A DNA stretch of 64,000 nucleotides from an uncultured Eubacterium sp. (GCA_910584245.1 CAJTZF010000012.1:15245-79244); one strand, 5' to 3'; shown: positions 33,786 to 42,456, counted from the stretch's first letter. The notes: generated by a model from the sequence alone, not told the origin. Numbers and translations: made by a program.

Positions 33786-34229
33786 TCAGCCTTTTTTGAG
33801 AAATAATTGCTGTTCTGCTTTTCTTCTCCGTTTCAATCCTTCTAATACGCGTCCGCCCGCCTTGTTGTATAAAAGCATTTTAGAGGCGACCGTTTTAGCA
33901 TTTCTGCCGTTTACGAGTGTATCCAGGCAACCGGGCCCCAGGTTATACGTAAAAGACGTAAGAGCATCAAATTGATTTTGATTTAAAGAAAAGGAGATTT
34001 TCTTATTTGCAATACGCTGATTCACATAGCCGGCATACTGTTTCAAATCCTTTTTTAGCAAAGCCATCGCCTCTGTTTCCGAGGCCAGTGTATCCCCTTT
34101 CTTGACATTTCCGGTATGCCCGTAACCGATTGTCCATACTCCGGCCGGACATTTGTACGCCTCTAAATAGCAGCCTTCAAATTTTGCGATGAGTGCGACG
34201 CCGGTATCGGATATCTTTTTTTGTTTCAT
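33786..34229 (-). CDS. phage-type lysozyme, GH24
   Basis: 147 aa, ATG 34229 with GAAGGG upstream. Muramidase fold of the T4/P21 type: FEGCYLEAYKCPAGVWTIGYGHT contains Glu18, Cys27 and Thr33 at the spacing of the T4 lysozyme triad Glu11-Asp20-Thr26, so the Asp is a Cys, a change known in other GH24 enzymes. No signal peptide. It would need lysis, a holin-like pore or another export route to reach peptidoglycan. It lies in the effector cluster with a second wall hydrolase, not among phage genes. Confidence 0.88.
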   Translation of the reverse strand: MKQKKISDTGVALIAKFEGCYLEAYKCPAGVWTIGYGHTGNVKKGDTLASETEAMALLKKDLKQYAGYVNQRIANKKISFSLNQNQFDALTSFTYNLGPGCLDTLVNGRNAKTVASKMLLYNKAGGRVLEGLKRRRKAEQQLFLKKG

Positions 34230-34253
34230 TATGTTTCCCTTCTTTCATGTTTG

Positions 34254-35912
34254 TTATATAAACAGGCCCGCCAAAAGCAGTGCGGAGGCCGTTGACAAGT
34301 ACATAAACCAGTTGTTTTGATCCGGTTGCACATGGTTCGCGGTAATTGCCGTTGTTATAATTGCCATAACTGCGAAATATGCCACACACAAAACCTGGCG
34401 TCCCCGTTTTGGTATCCATGCCTTCCGTTTTGGTTTTGGACAGCACGCGATACCGATCTCATCGGAGGTGAGCAAAATTAGTAACGGCATGCCCAGCCCG
34501 TAGGAAAAACCGAGCTCATTCCAAAAGACATAGGTATATATATTTTCCATCCATGTTCCCCCGAGCATATAGAGGCCAAAGGAAAGAATCCAGGCCACCA
34601 GCATAGAGGTGACGGCATTGATCCAGCAGTACAGCGCTATATTTTTCCAGCTATGGACGTTTGGTTTTTCTTCAGAAAAGAGGTGCCATAGCCGGTAGGG
34701 AAAATAGGCGGCCATAAAATTCCCCACCAGTCCCAGTACGGAATAGGGGGAAAAGGTACCGGCCAAATCGGCGAGTACGTTTCCAATGCCGCACGCAGCC
34801 GCCCCAACGGGGCCGAATAGTAGTCCGGCCACCGGCGGAATTGCATTTACCGGCCGTATCTCTGTCAAACCTTCTACCAGTACCATAACTTTAAAGGAGA
34901 TGCCTAAAAGGAGCATGGCGCACAAAGTAATCATAAATTGTTTATGTTTGCTAATAACCGTTACATTTGGCATTGTGCTTGTAAAATTTGTGCGCGGCCG
35001 CCTCCGTTTCCGAAGGCGCGGCAAGGCATTCGGGAGAGCGGGGAAGAAGGATAGGCCCGCAATTACCGCGCCTGCAGCAATCAGGGCTGCCCCGGCTGCC
35101 GACGGGACGGTAAGAGAATGATTTCCACCGTAGGCAGCAGGAAGCAGGAAAGCGAGCAACAGGGTTATGACCGGTTCGGTAGAAGCAATAATGGTAACGC
35201 TTATAGCGTCAGTGTATTTCTGCGAATACATGAGAATGATGTAAGCGTATGCTTTCGTAAAAAATGCCAGGATAAACAGATTCGACAGCATTTGTCTGGA
35301 ATATTCAATGTTCAGCACTGTCCCGGGGTCCTCCAGAAACCAGAGCATATAACCGACGGCGCACGATAGAATCATCTGGACCATACAGAGCAGTAATGGA
35401 TCCTCTTCTTTGGCAAAACGGTCCACAGCTATTGTATATACGGCGGAACAAATACAGCCACCCAGCATATAAAGGGAACCGGTGGAATAGAACCCGCTTA
35501 AGTCCAGTCCGGAAGAAACCGCTAATCCGGCCATGATAATAATGGCCCCCGCTACGTGGTTCCGTGTTGGCCTTTTATGAAAAAATAGAAGCAGTACCGG
35601 CACAAGAATAATGGACAGTGCGGACAGGAAGCTTGCATTAGCGGAGGACAGACGCACAATGCCGAGCTTTTCGGCCAGCAGGTTCATGCTGAGTAATACA
35701 GAGAGAAACGTTCCTTTAATCCACGTGCTTTTGCGAAGATGCCGCAATTTTTTGAAGAAGATCAAAACCATTACAACGGCGGCAATTCCCGTTGTCAATG
35801 CCAGATAGGCGTAGGAGGACAGGTTCTCCGGCAGGTTTTTGATAAATATGTAGGAAGCGGCCCAGCATAACGTAATGGAAAAAAGTAAAATATTATTTTC
35901 GCTTTTTGTCAT
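34254..35912 (-). CDS. EamA/DMT-type transporter fused to an ECF-S-like membrane module
   Basis: 552 aa from ATG 35912 (AAGGATGAGG upstream). Residues 1-295 contain ten helices of the drug/metabolite transporter superfamily with two EamA repeats. A basic linker (RLRKRRRPRT) leads to a second membrane module of about six helices carrying GLTEIRP, AIPPVAGLLFG and GIGNVLADLAG. This module matches the N-terminal sensor module of the phosphatase at 29064-31187, so two proteins of the cluster share it. Combination with DMT is unusual. Substrate unknown. Confidence 0.75.
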   Translation of the reverse strand: MTKSENNILLFSITLCWAASYIFIKNLPENLSSYAYLALTTGIAAVVMVLIFFKKLRHLRKSTWIKGTFLSVLLSMNLLAEKLGIVRLSSANASFLSALSIILVPVLLLFFHKRPTRNHVAGAIIIMAGLAVSSGLDLSGFYSTGSLYMLGGCICSAVYTIAVDRFAKEEDPLLLCMVQMILSCAVGYMLWFLEDPGTVLNIEYSRQMLSNLFILAFFTKAYAYIILMYSQKYTDAISVTIIASTEPVITLLLAFLLPAAYGGNHSLTVPSAAGAALIAAGAVIAGLSFFPALPNALPRLRKRRRPRTNFTSTMPNVTVISKHKQFMITLCAMLLLGISFKVMVLVEGLTEIRPVNAIPPVAGLLFGPVGAAACGIGNVLADLAGTFSPYSVLGLVGNFMAAYFPYRLWHLFSEEKPNVHSWKNIALYCWINAVTSMLVAWILSFGLYMLGGTWMENIYTYVFWNELGFSYGLGMPLLILLTSDEIGIACCPKPKRKAWIPKRGRQVLCVAYFAVMAIITTAITANHVQPDQNNWFMYLSTASALLLAGLFI

Positions 35913-35916
35913 GGCC

Positions 35917-36444
35917 TCATCCTTGTTTTTTCTGGCTTGCGTTGCCATTTGAAAGTACGACTGCGGTGTGGTGAAGCTCGCGAAGAAGTATATCTCCCCG
36001 TTTTAAGTATTTATCATTTTTTAAGTACTTTGTATCGGTCAGCACCGTGAATTTTCCGGTTCCTTTTAGTACTTTTGCGGCCGTACCTGTGAAAATGTCT
36101 GGAATTGGTATGCCGGCTGCGCATACGCACACTCTCACCAGTGCGGAACAGTCCGTTTCGCAGGGTTTAGTGATGCTGGAAATATCCCATTTCTTAGCCT
36201 TGGCTTCCCGATAGAGCGTATTCCGCTCATTCATGTCGTAGCCGATTTTGTCGTTGGCGCAAGCGGCCTCCATCGCGCGGGCGATCTGTTCTGCCACGTT
36301 TGCACTTTTGGGCCGGATTACTTTATTCCAGCCTTTGTCGTACCAGTCGCGGGTGCACACCTCTTTGCCCGTTTGATCCCCGGCTTTTCCGCCCTTGCCC
36401 TGGTTTCGCTCGTCAATAGATGCATGTCCAATTTTTACACTCAT
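35917..36444 (-). CDS. NlpC/P60-like cell-wall peptidase of phage-endolysin type
   Basis: 175 aa, ATG 36444 behind AAGGAGG. The pattern IGHASIDERN...GGKAGDQTGKEVCTR...WYDKGWN and CETDCSALVRVC is that of clostridial prophage endolysins; the Cys in DCSAL is the probable nucleophile and His in HHTAVVL the partner. No signal peptide. Second peptidoglycan hydrolase of the cluster, complementary in bond specificity to the GH24 lysozyme. Confidence 0.8.
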   Translation of the reverse strand: MSVKIGHASIDERNQGKGGKAGDQTGKEVCTRDWYDKGWNKVIRPKSANVAEQIARAMEAACANDKIGYDMNERNTLYREAKAKKWDISSITKPCETDCSALVRVCVCAAGIPIPDIFTGTAAKVLKGTGKFTVLTDTKYLKNDKYLKRGDILLRELHHTAVVLSNGNASQKKQG

Positions 36445-36489
36445 ATAAATACCTCCTTGTGGGGTGCGCGCTTCTCAGCCGCACCTTTT

Positions 36490-38430
36490 TTATTTTTTGC
36501 TTTGCTGCTTGATTGCTTCGGTATAATATAGATTCATTTTTGTATCTCGGATCAAAAACCCATAACGCAGTTTTGTCTCGTTATTGATGGAGATCTGTTC
36601 TAATAAACCATCGCCATTGTCCAGTCTTTGGATGGAGATCTCATTGCCAAAATGATAGTTGTCAAGCTCATTACTGCTGTCGTCTTTTGTTTTTTTGAGA
36701 GGATACAAGGGGATGATTTGATCGCCCGCTTCCAGTTCATATTCCTGCTTGGATACTTTAGCCGGGGTAATAGCCCTTATATTTCCATCAGGCATGTCGT
36801 CGGAAAATACGATTGACATGTTGCACTGTTCCCACATGTGATCCGGTTTTTTGTACAAAATAGGAGCGGTATACTCGGTTTCATACTCCATATCGTAATT
36901 TTCAAACAGACAAAGAATCTGCCCCTGCAGGCCCCAATACACATTTTCCGGCCTGGCTTTTAAAAACCCGGATTGATCGAGGGTGACGTCCCCGTCTGCG
37001 CTTAACAGATACGGTTCGCCGTCCTTGTTTTCGCAAAAGACAGCGAGATAGGCGTCTGCAATTTGATCCAGCGCATCTGGCTGAAGCGGCAAAAGGATTT
37101 GGTTTTGTTTCTGCGATGGTTTTCGCCATTCCATATCATTTTGGGCCATTAAATACGTCCCGTAGCTGTCAACCAGGGCGTGGTAGTTCCGGCAGAAGCC
37201 GATGGATTCGTATACTTCCATATCATTGGGAAGCCAGTCGTTGTTCCCGCCCGGGAGGTACATGCTCAGCCCGCTGGGCGTACTGGAATATCCTTTGGAG
37301 ATGGAGGAGACGACGAGTTTTGAGTGGGCGTCCTGAAGTGTTTGAAGGATCTGTTTTCTTTTTTCTGTATCTGAATCTGCCGCAAATTCAGTAAGGGATT
37401 CCAGTATGTCCATCATATCTACCTGCTCTGCGAGGTCCCCTGCGCTTCGGCTGCCAAACCCTAATAGGGCGCTGCGCTGCTGTCCAAGCTGCTGGAATTC
37501 CGTCTCCCTCATCCGGCCGGATACTTGATCCAGCAGTGAGTGAAAAACGCTGTGAAATTGTTCATAGGCGTTCAGATCAATGAGGCTGAGTGCCAGTTTA
37601 TAATCCTGGCCCTCATAGGATTCATTATAGGAAGCCAGTATAGAATCCCCGATATGCCTGCCAAACGGTTTTCCAGCGGTATTTCCCGGCTTCAATGCTT
37701 CCATCCAGGAATAGTCATAGCCATATTGTGGTTCCAGCTCCTCTGAGGCGATGAGGTAATCGGCATTTTTTTGCAGCGTGCATACCAGTTCTAAATTCCC
37801 CATCAAACAGGCATCCATGCCGATAAAATCAAATGGTGACGGCAATGCTGCATGGGCCAGGGCGCTGTGAAGCTCATCGATGGACAGAGAGGATTCCTCA
37901 AAATTGACGTCATTGCCAAATCCTTCAATCTGCCCGGCGCCGTGGTTCCAGCAGATCAGGCCGTAATGCTCCGCCGGGTAGGACTGGGTTCCGTAACGGA
38001 TAAAATCGGTAAGCGTGTCTGGCCTTCCCATATCCCGGGGCACTAGTTCTTCCACCTCCGACACGCCTTGTCCCGTAATGCAGAACCGGCCATATTGCTT
38101 ATCCTGCATCGGCTCGTACTGCCACTGTGGGGAGCCGCCCGCCTCTACGACAATATGGATCTGGCGGCCCTCATGATCAATTTTGGCAACGGCCTCCTGC
38201 ATCTCCTGCAAATCGCTGGCGGCCATGCCGTAATCACTTTCTAAGTCACTACCATCCATGTATACTAGAACGGTGCAATACCCGGGGTCTGCCTTGCTGT
38301 CATAGGCGCCGGTTCTGACGCCCTCCCGGTTTAATGTCCCGCCCGCGGCCAGTGCGGTTCCTGCGGCTAATAATGCGATTGCGCCGCACACACCGGCGCG
38401 TATTTTTTTCTTCGTGTTGTCAAGTGCCAT
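36490..38430 (-). CDS. clostripain-family (C11) cysteine protease, exported
   Basis: 646 aa. An N-terminal signal/anchor (GVCGAIALLAAGTALAAGG) is followed by a peptidase C11 domain with VLVYMDGSDLES, catalytic His in CWNHGAGQ and catalytic Cys in GMDACLMGN. The C-terminal about 250 residues are beta-rich and unassigned. Clostripain relatives cleave after basic residues. It is the only member of the cluster's first five genes with a clear export signal. Confidence 0.88.
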   Translation of the reverse strand: MALDNTKKKIRAGVCGAIALLAAGTALAAGGTLNREGVRTGAYDSKADPGYCTVLVYMDGSDLESDYGMAASDLQEMQEAVAKIDHEGRQIHIVVEAGGSPQWQYEPMQDKQYGRFCITGQGVSEVEELVPRDMGRPDTLTDFIRYGTQSYPAEHYGLICWNHGAGQIEGFGNDVNFEESSLSIDELHSALAHAALPSPFDFIGMDACLMGNLELVCTLQKNADYLIASEELEPQYGYDYSWMEALKPGNTAGKPFGRHIGDSILASYNESYEGQDYKLALSLIDLNAYEQFHSVFHSLLDQVSGRMRETEFQQLGQQRSALLGFGSRSAGDLAEQVDMMDILESLTEFAADSDTEKRKQILQTLQDAHSKLVVSSISKGYSSTPSGLSMYLPGGNNDWLPNDMEVYESIGFCRNYHALVDSYGTYLMAQNDMEWRKPSQKQNQILLPLQPDALDQIADAYLAVFCENKDGEPYLLSADGDVTLDQSGFLKARPENVYWGLQGQILCLFENYDMEYETEYTAPILYKKPDHMWEQCNMSIVFSDDMPDGNIRAITPAKVSKQEYELEAGDQIIPLYPLKKTKDDSSNELDNYHFGNEISIQRLDNGDGLLEQISINNETKLRYGFLIRDTKMNLYYTEAIKQQSKK

Positions 38431-38473
38431 AACGATAACTTTCCTCCTCGCTTTCGTTTCTCATATTTGGTTG

Positions 38474-41400
38474 TTACAGCCGGCTCTGATAGCTGCCCTT
38501 GCGGCTGCGGTTCCGCATCTGCCGGACCGTTTCACTTGGTTCTATGCCGAGCTGTTCCTGTGCCTGCGAGAAGCTCTCGCGAATGCATGGTTCCCGTGAA
38601 AGGTTGATAAAATCTTTTCCGCTGCGGTCTACAGGAAACGCCTGGTACATTTGGTCTTCCACTTGCAGCAGCACCTTTCCGATGTCGCCGTCTGTACCTT
38701 TCATTACGGATTCCCCGGCCTGTACGGTTTTTTCTTTTACGGAAGTACAGTGGGCCTGCATGCTCTGTTTCTGCTTTTTCACATTGCGGATTCCTGAGAG
38801 AACCTTATCGTAAAACATCCGCGCTTCATCATAATCCGCAATAAGTTTTTTTGTCTGTGCCAGCTCTTCATCCCGGAAGACGCCCTTTTTCTCCTGTGCC
38901 GCCACACTTCGTTTCAGGCCGCCCATCGAGTTTCCGAGCTCCGCTACATTGCCTGCCTGTGCACCTGTATTCAGTACGTTTTCTACATGGTCCAGGGAAT
39001 CAATGAGTGATACGTTCATCTCGTCAAACTCTTCCATTGGTATATGGAATTCATCGATATATGTATTCTGCATGGATTCCATCAAGCTGATGGATGCATT
39101 CAAATGTTCTTTTGCGCCCGCCAGACGCCTGCAATGCTGCTCAACGGTATACGTCTCATGTCGGTACTTTCTCCAATTACTCTTAAATGCGCCGTCCTCA
39201 ATGTGTGCCAGGTCTGGTTCCAATTTTTCGTTGATGGCGCCAGACAGCGCATTAGAAGGGGAAGTTGTGAGGGCTTTTTTGCCGATCTGTTTTTCAAACT
39301 TATAATTTTTGCCGAGAGCCACAAACTCGATTTTGGCAAGGAAGTAGCTGCTATTCGCGTTTGCAGCTGCCTCGAGCTGGATGTAGTTGATATAAAACAA
39401 CGACATAGCGCCCTTAATCACGGCGTTCACAGCCTTTAGAACACCTTCTCCGATTTTCCCAGAGAGCTCCAGTATCCCTTTCGCTACCTGTAATGCGGCC
39501 GTAGCAACGCCGATGGCCACGTAAATGCCAGCTTTCGCCACTTCATAGGCGCCGATTTCAATTCCTTTGGCAATGGCTACAAATACTTTTTTCCACCAGC
39601 TCGCATTTTTGATGGCATTTTTGCATTCTGAGATTTTGCGGTCAAAATAAGAAATTTGGCCATATAGTTCATTGACATGGGCCTGGGCGCGGTCGACTTC
39701 CCGTTTCACATTTCCAATCTTATTTCTTACTCTTGTGACGGCGGCATCAATTTTTTCCGTGACGGCATTTAATTTTTTCGTCAGCGGAGCGGTGTCGATA
39801 ATGAGGCAGAAGGAAAAATGCCCGGACGTAAAGTTGCCATAATCCACGCTCAGGTGCAGGCTGATCTGTAGGATCGAAAGCCATACAACTCTGAGATCTA
39901 CGGATATAAGTCCTTTACAAAAGATAATACGTGCGTCCGCCTCAAACAGAGAAAGGATGTTGATGCCACCGTCAAAATAGAAAGAAACCTCTTTTTTGCC
40001 AGCGGACAGAAAGAATACCATGCCCTGCTGGGCAGGGTTAATAAATTGTGCCAGCACACTATCCTTCGCAAGTGGGAGTGTGTCACCGCTGTTTTTTGAA
40101 AATTTGGAAGGGCCGATTTTCAAAAATCCCAAGTTAATAGACGGGATTTTTGCATAGGCCAGCAGGCCCTCCGACTCCCGGAAGGAAAATAGCACTTCAA
40201 ATCTCTTTTTGAATATTTCAAGTACACCGCATATGAAAAAGCCGCGCTGCACGGTATAATTGCCGAGTTTGGTGTTGACAGTGGAAAAGTAAAATTGTGC
40301 CGCAAGCTGGAGATTTCCGGATGGACTGATGTAGTAATGGCGCATTCGTTTCAAATCTGCCAGGTCAGTACCATTTCCAAACGGGGTGAGCTGTACCTCA
40401 TTTGCGTCAAGTCTAAGAGACTCATTCGTTACCTGGGAATTGAACCGTTCCACCACTGCTCCAATGTCCTTATTTCGGATATGCTCCGCAGAAAAGGGTT
40501 TCATATTCTGAAAGGGCAGGCCCAAAATCTTTATAAAATTAAAAACCTCGATTCCCGGTATGTGTTCGCCCGTCAAGTTTTCCAAAAGAAGCGGAATCGA
40601 CAGGTCGCTGACCGCAGCAGACAATAGTTCTGGTACGACAGCCGGGCCATTTGCACGAAGCAAGATGGCGCCAAATAGCTGGATGTTTCTGATGTATAAG
40701 GAACTGTATAGTCCAAATTCCAGGCCTGCCCCGACCTGGATCATGAGACAGCTGTCGCCCAGGGAAAAGGGGCCAAATAGTTTAACAGGCTTCTCCACAT
40801 GCGCGAGCGCCTCTATGCGGAAGGCATTTCTGCCCACACCGCAGTCGACGGTAAAAGTAACTTCCGGGATAAAGGAAAAGAGAAAGCTGCCTTTCAGGAC
40901 AAGCTGTGGGTTATTGCTGATTTCCATCCATATATACATGTCCTTGCTTTCCAGAAAGGAAGTTTTGAATGCTGGTACCGTAACCATACAGAGAAAGGTG
41001 TTTTTGCCCGCCCCCACGAATAAACTTGTCTCACGGAGGCCAAACAGCGTCCGGATACCGGTTTCCCATGTACTGTTGCCATCAAGCACAATATGGGCGT
41101 AGGTTAGAAAGCAACACTTCTTTATCTGGGCCGGCACGGAAGTAAATTCCCTGTTTCCTGGCTTCAATGCCGGAAGCAGCCATTTATCACCCGTTTGCGC
41201 ATAAAATAAAAATTCCTTAATTCCAAAAAAACCTGCGGCTTTGCCCAATGCGTTCACGAGTGCAGAAGTGCTGGAACCAGGTTGGCAATCTGCCATCTGA
41301 AAGCAAAAACATAGGGCTGTCTGGCCGGATTTTCTGGCGAGCGTAAAACATACACCGGAATCTTCGGCCATTATCATCAGTGAGTCCTTTTCATATGTAA

Positions 41401-41632
41401 CTGCCAGTACACCAGGAAGGCAGCCAGGCAGCAGAGAATCCACATGATCCGAAATTTCTCCTGGCAAATTGTTGTTTACTACTTTCAGTGTGTCAGATAT
41501 TTTTTTTCCGCCCCACTGCAATTCCCCACACAGCATCATGCTGCCATTTTTGCTGCCGACCGCTAGTTTCGCGGGACATTTTAGAAACGTGCCTTCTGCT
41601 GTGACGCAGATAGATATATTGTTCTGAATCAT
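38474..41632 (-). CDS. 1052-aa protein of unknown function, beta-rich front and helical back with amphipathic segment
   Basis: ATG 41632 behind AAAGGAGCGGAG. No signal peptide. The first about 620 residues are beta-rich and aromatic, with alternating hydrophobic pattern and no recognised family. Residues about 625-680 form a coiled coil, about 690-760 a long Ala/Gly/Val/Ile amphipathic to hydrophobic stretch (WWKKVFVAIAKGIEIGAYEV, then GIYVAIGVATAALQVAKGIL) that looks like a membrane-inserting segment, and the rest to 1052 is charged coiled coil. This layout recalls pore-forming or membrane-translocating toxins, but that is inference from composition. Confidence 0.7.
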   Translation of the reverse strand: MIQNNISICVTAEGTFLKCPAKLAVGSKNGSMMLCGELQWGGKKISDTLKVVNNNLPGEISDHVDSLLPGCLPGVLAVTYEKDSLMIMAEDSGVCFTLARKSGQTALCFCFQMADCQPGSSTSALVNALGKAAGFFGIKEFLFYAQTGDKWLLPALKPGNREFTSVPAQIKKCCFLTYAHIVLDGNSTWETGIRTLFGLRETSLFVGAGKNTFLCMVTVPAFKTSFLESKDMYIWMEISNNPQLVLKGSFLFSFIPEVTFTVDCGVGRNAFRIEALAHVEKPVKLFGPFSLGDSCLMIQVGAGLEFGLYSSLYIRNIQLFGAILLRANGPAVVPELLSAAVSDLSIPLLLENLTGEHIPGIEVFNFIKILGLPFQNMKPFSAEHIRNKDIGAVVERFNSQVTNESLRLDANEVQLTPFGNGTDLADLKRMRHYYISPSGNLQLAAQFYFSTVNTKLGNYTVQRGFFICGVLEIFKKRFEVLFSFRESEGLLAYAKIPSINLGFLKIGPSKFSKNSGDTLPLAKDSVLAQFINPAQQGMVFFLSAGKKEVSFYFDGGINILSLFEADARIIFCKGLISVDLRVVWLSILQISLHLSVDYGNFTSGHFSFCLIIDTAPLTKKLNAVTEKIDAAVTRVRNKIGNVKREVDRAQAHVNELYGQISYFDRKISECKNAIKNASWWKKVFVAIAKGIEIGAYEVAKAGIYVAIGVATAALQVAKGILELSGKIGEGVLKAVNAVIKGAMSLFYINYIQLEAAANANSSYFLAKIEFVALGKNYKFEKQIGKKALTTSPSNALSGAINEKLEPDLAHIEDGAFKSNWRKYRHETYTVEQHCRRLAGAKEHLNASISLMESMQNTYIDEFHIPMEEFDEMNVSLIDSLDHVENVLNTGAQAGNVAELGNSMGGLKRSVAAQEKKGVFRDEELAQTKKLIADYDEARMFYDKVLSGIRNVKKQKQSMQAHCTSVKEKTVQAGESVMKGTDGDIGKVLLQVEDQMYQAFPVDRSGKDFINLSREPCIRESFSQAQEQLGIEPSETVRQMRNRSRKGSYQSRL

Positions 41633-41671
41633 GTGTTTCTCCGCTCCTTTCTGCTTATTCGTGCATTCCCG

Positions 41672-42220
41672 TTATGGTTGTGCAGCGGGGATGCCGATGT
41701 AGTCATTGATTGAAATCAATGACATTTGATCCAGTACTTTCTGCCGTGTTGTGTTCCATACAGAGACGGACAGGTTGTCTACGGTCACTAGCGACCGGAC
41801 CGCTTCCGGTATTACATCCTTGGCGATAACCTGGAGCTGGAAAGCATACTCTAGGGTAGAGGATGCGTCGTCTTTCGTTTTTCGGATGTACAGAAATGCC
41901 ATATTTAATTTCACGATTAATTTGTTCAGGTCGAATTCCTGTTTCTGTTCTTCCGTTTCCGGCGTCAGGCCAGAAAGTCCGTCCTCAAAGTCTGCCTCCA
42001 TTGCTTTCTGCTCGTCCTCCGTAAGCTCTTTTGTTCTCACGCCGTTTACCAGACCCTTAATGTCTTCGATCAATTGTCCGATTGACACTCCCGTGTCGGC
42101 GTTTTGCTCAGAAGGCATAAGTAATACGGAATATCCGTCTTTGTCTTTTTCATAGGCGGCGTGCAGTTTCGTACCGATCAGTGAAAAATCGATACCGACT
42201 AATGCATTTAAGTCACTCAT
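41672..42220 (-). CDS. 182-aa protein of unknown function, first gene of the phase-variable cluster
   Basis: ATG 42220 behind AAAGGAGGG. Soluble, acidic, no signal peptide and no family recognised. A helical middle region rich in Glu and Asp (ELTEDEQKAMEADFEDG) lies between two mixed regions. It is the first gene downstream of the invertible segment and is followed after 39 bp by the 1052-aa gene, so a partner or chaperone role for that protein is possible. Confidence 0.65.
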   Translation of the reverse strand: MSDLNALVGIDFSLIGTKLHAAYEKDKDGYSVLLMPSEQNADTGVSIGQLIEDIKGLVNGVRTKELTEDEQKAMEADFEDGLSGLTPETEEQKQEFDLNKLIVKLNMAFLYIRKTKDDASSTLEYAFQLQVIAKDVIPEAVRSLVTVDNLSVSVWNTTRQKVLDQMSLISINDYIGIPAAQP

Positions 42221-42261
42221 GCGTTTCCCTCCTTTCTGAAGTTGTTTTTTCGGTGACAGTT

Positions 42262-42279
42262 ACATAATACAATATTGTG
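42262..42279 (+). repeat. left inverted repeat of the switch
   Basis: ACATAATACAATATTGTG. Matches the reverse complement of the right repeat in 16 of 18 positions; the core AATACAATATT (42266-42276) is identical. The cluster-side flank AT (42264-42265, minus strand) would complete the -10 TATTAT after inversion. Confidence 0.75.
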
Positions 42280-42351
42280 TGGACCACACTTTTGGGAGAA
42301 TACGGGGCAGACAGACATTGGCATATGATAGAAGCAGAAGGATAAAATAAT

Positions 42352-42404
42352 AAAGAAAAAATCTAAATCACTGGAAACCATCCTATTTCCATAGATTTAG
42401 ATTT
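42352..42404 (-). terminator. terminator inside the invertible segment, facing the recombinase operon
   Basis: AAATCTAAATC (42359-42369) pairs with GATTTAGATTT (42394-42404) over 11 bp, extended by TGGAAA/TTTCCA (42372-42377 with 42386-42391). Read on the minus strand it is followed by TTTTTTCTTTATTATTTT, a good U-tract. In the present orientation it stops transcripts of the regulator-kinase-recombinase genes before the cluster. Confidence 0.8.
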
Positions 42405-42425
42405 GTAAAAAGTTATATTTTCCTC

Positions 42426-42454
42426 TTGACAAGGTATTCATAATATTGTATTGT
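42426..42454 (+). promoter_or_regulatory. promoter facing away from the cluster (OFF orientation)
   Basis: TTGACA at 42426-42431, 17-nt spacer, TATTGT at 42449-42454, directed rightward into the antisense strand of the recombinase gene. There is no plus-strand gene behind it for 3 kb. The last seven spacer bases and the first four -10 bases lie in the inverted-repeat core. Confidence 0.7.
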
Positions 42455-42456
42455 GT
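42439..42456 (-). repeat. right inverted repeat of the switch
   Basis: Plus strand CATAATATTGTATTGTGT, the reverse complement of the left repeat except for two positions. Overlaps the spacer and -10 of the outward promoter and ends 12 bp before the recombinase stop codon. Confidence 0.75.

Larger units (their letters stand above)
42262..42456. other. probable invertible DNA switch (phase-variable promoter)
   Basis: Imperfect 18-bp inverted repeats (42262-42279 and 42439-42456, 16 of 18 identical with a shared 11-bp core) bound a segment that holds an outward plus-strand promoter at its right end and a minus-strand terminator in the middle. A tyrosine recombinase gene lies 12 bp to the right. 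Exchanging the segment at the core joins TTGACA plus a 17-nt spacer to TATTAT reading leftward, about 37 bases before the start of the gene at 42220. The left side of the present arrangement has no -35 for the cluster. I infer this copy is OFF. Confidence 0.75.

Noticed and set aside
33786..36444. Prophage remnant indicated by lysozyme and endolysin genes.
   Set aside because: No capsid, portal, terminase, tail, holin or repressor genes are present, and the lysins sit inside a tightly packed operon with non-phage genes.
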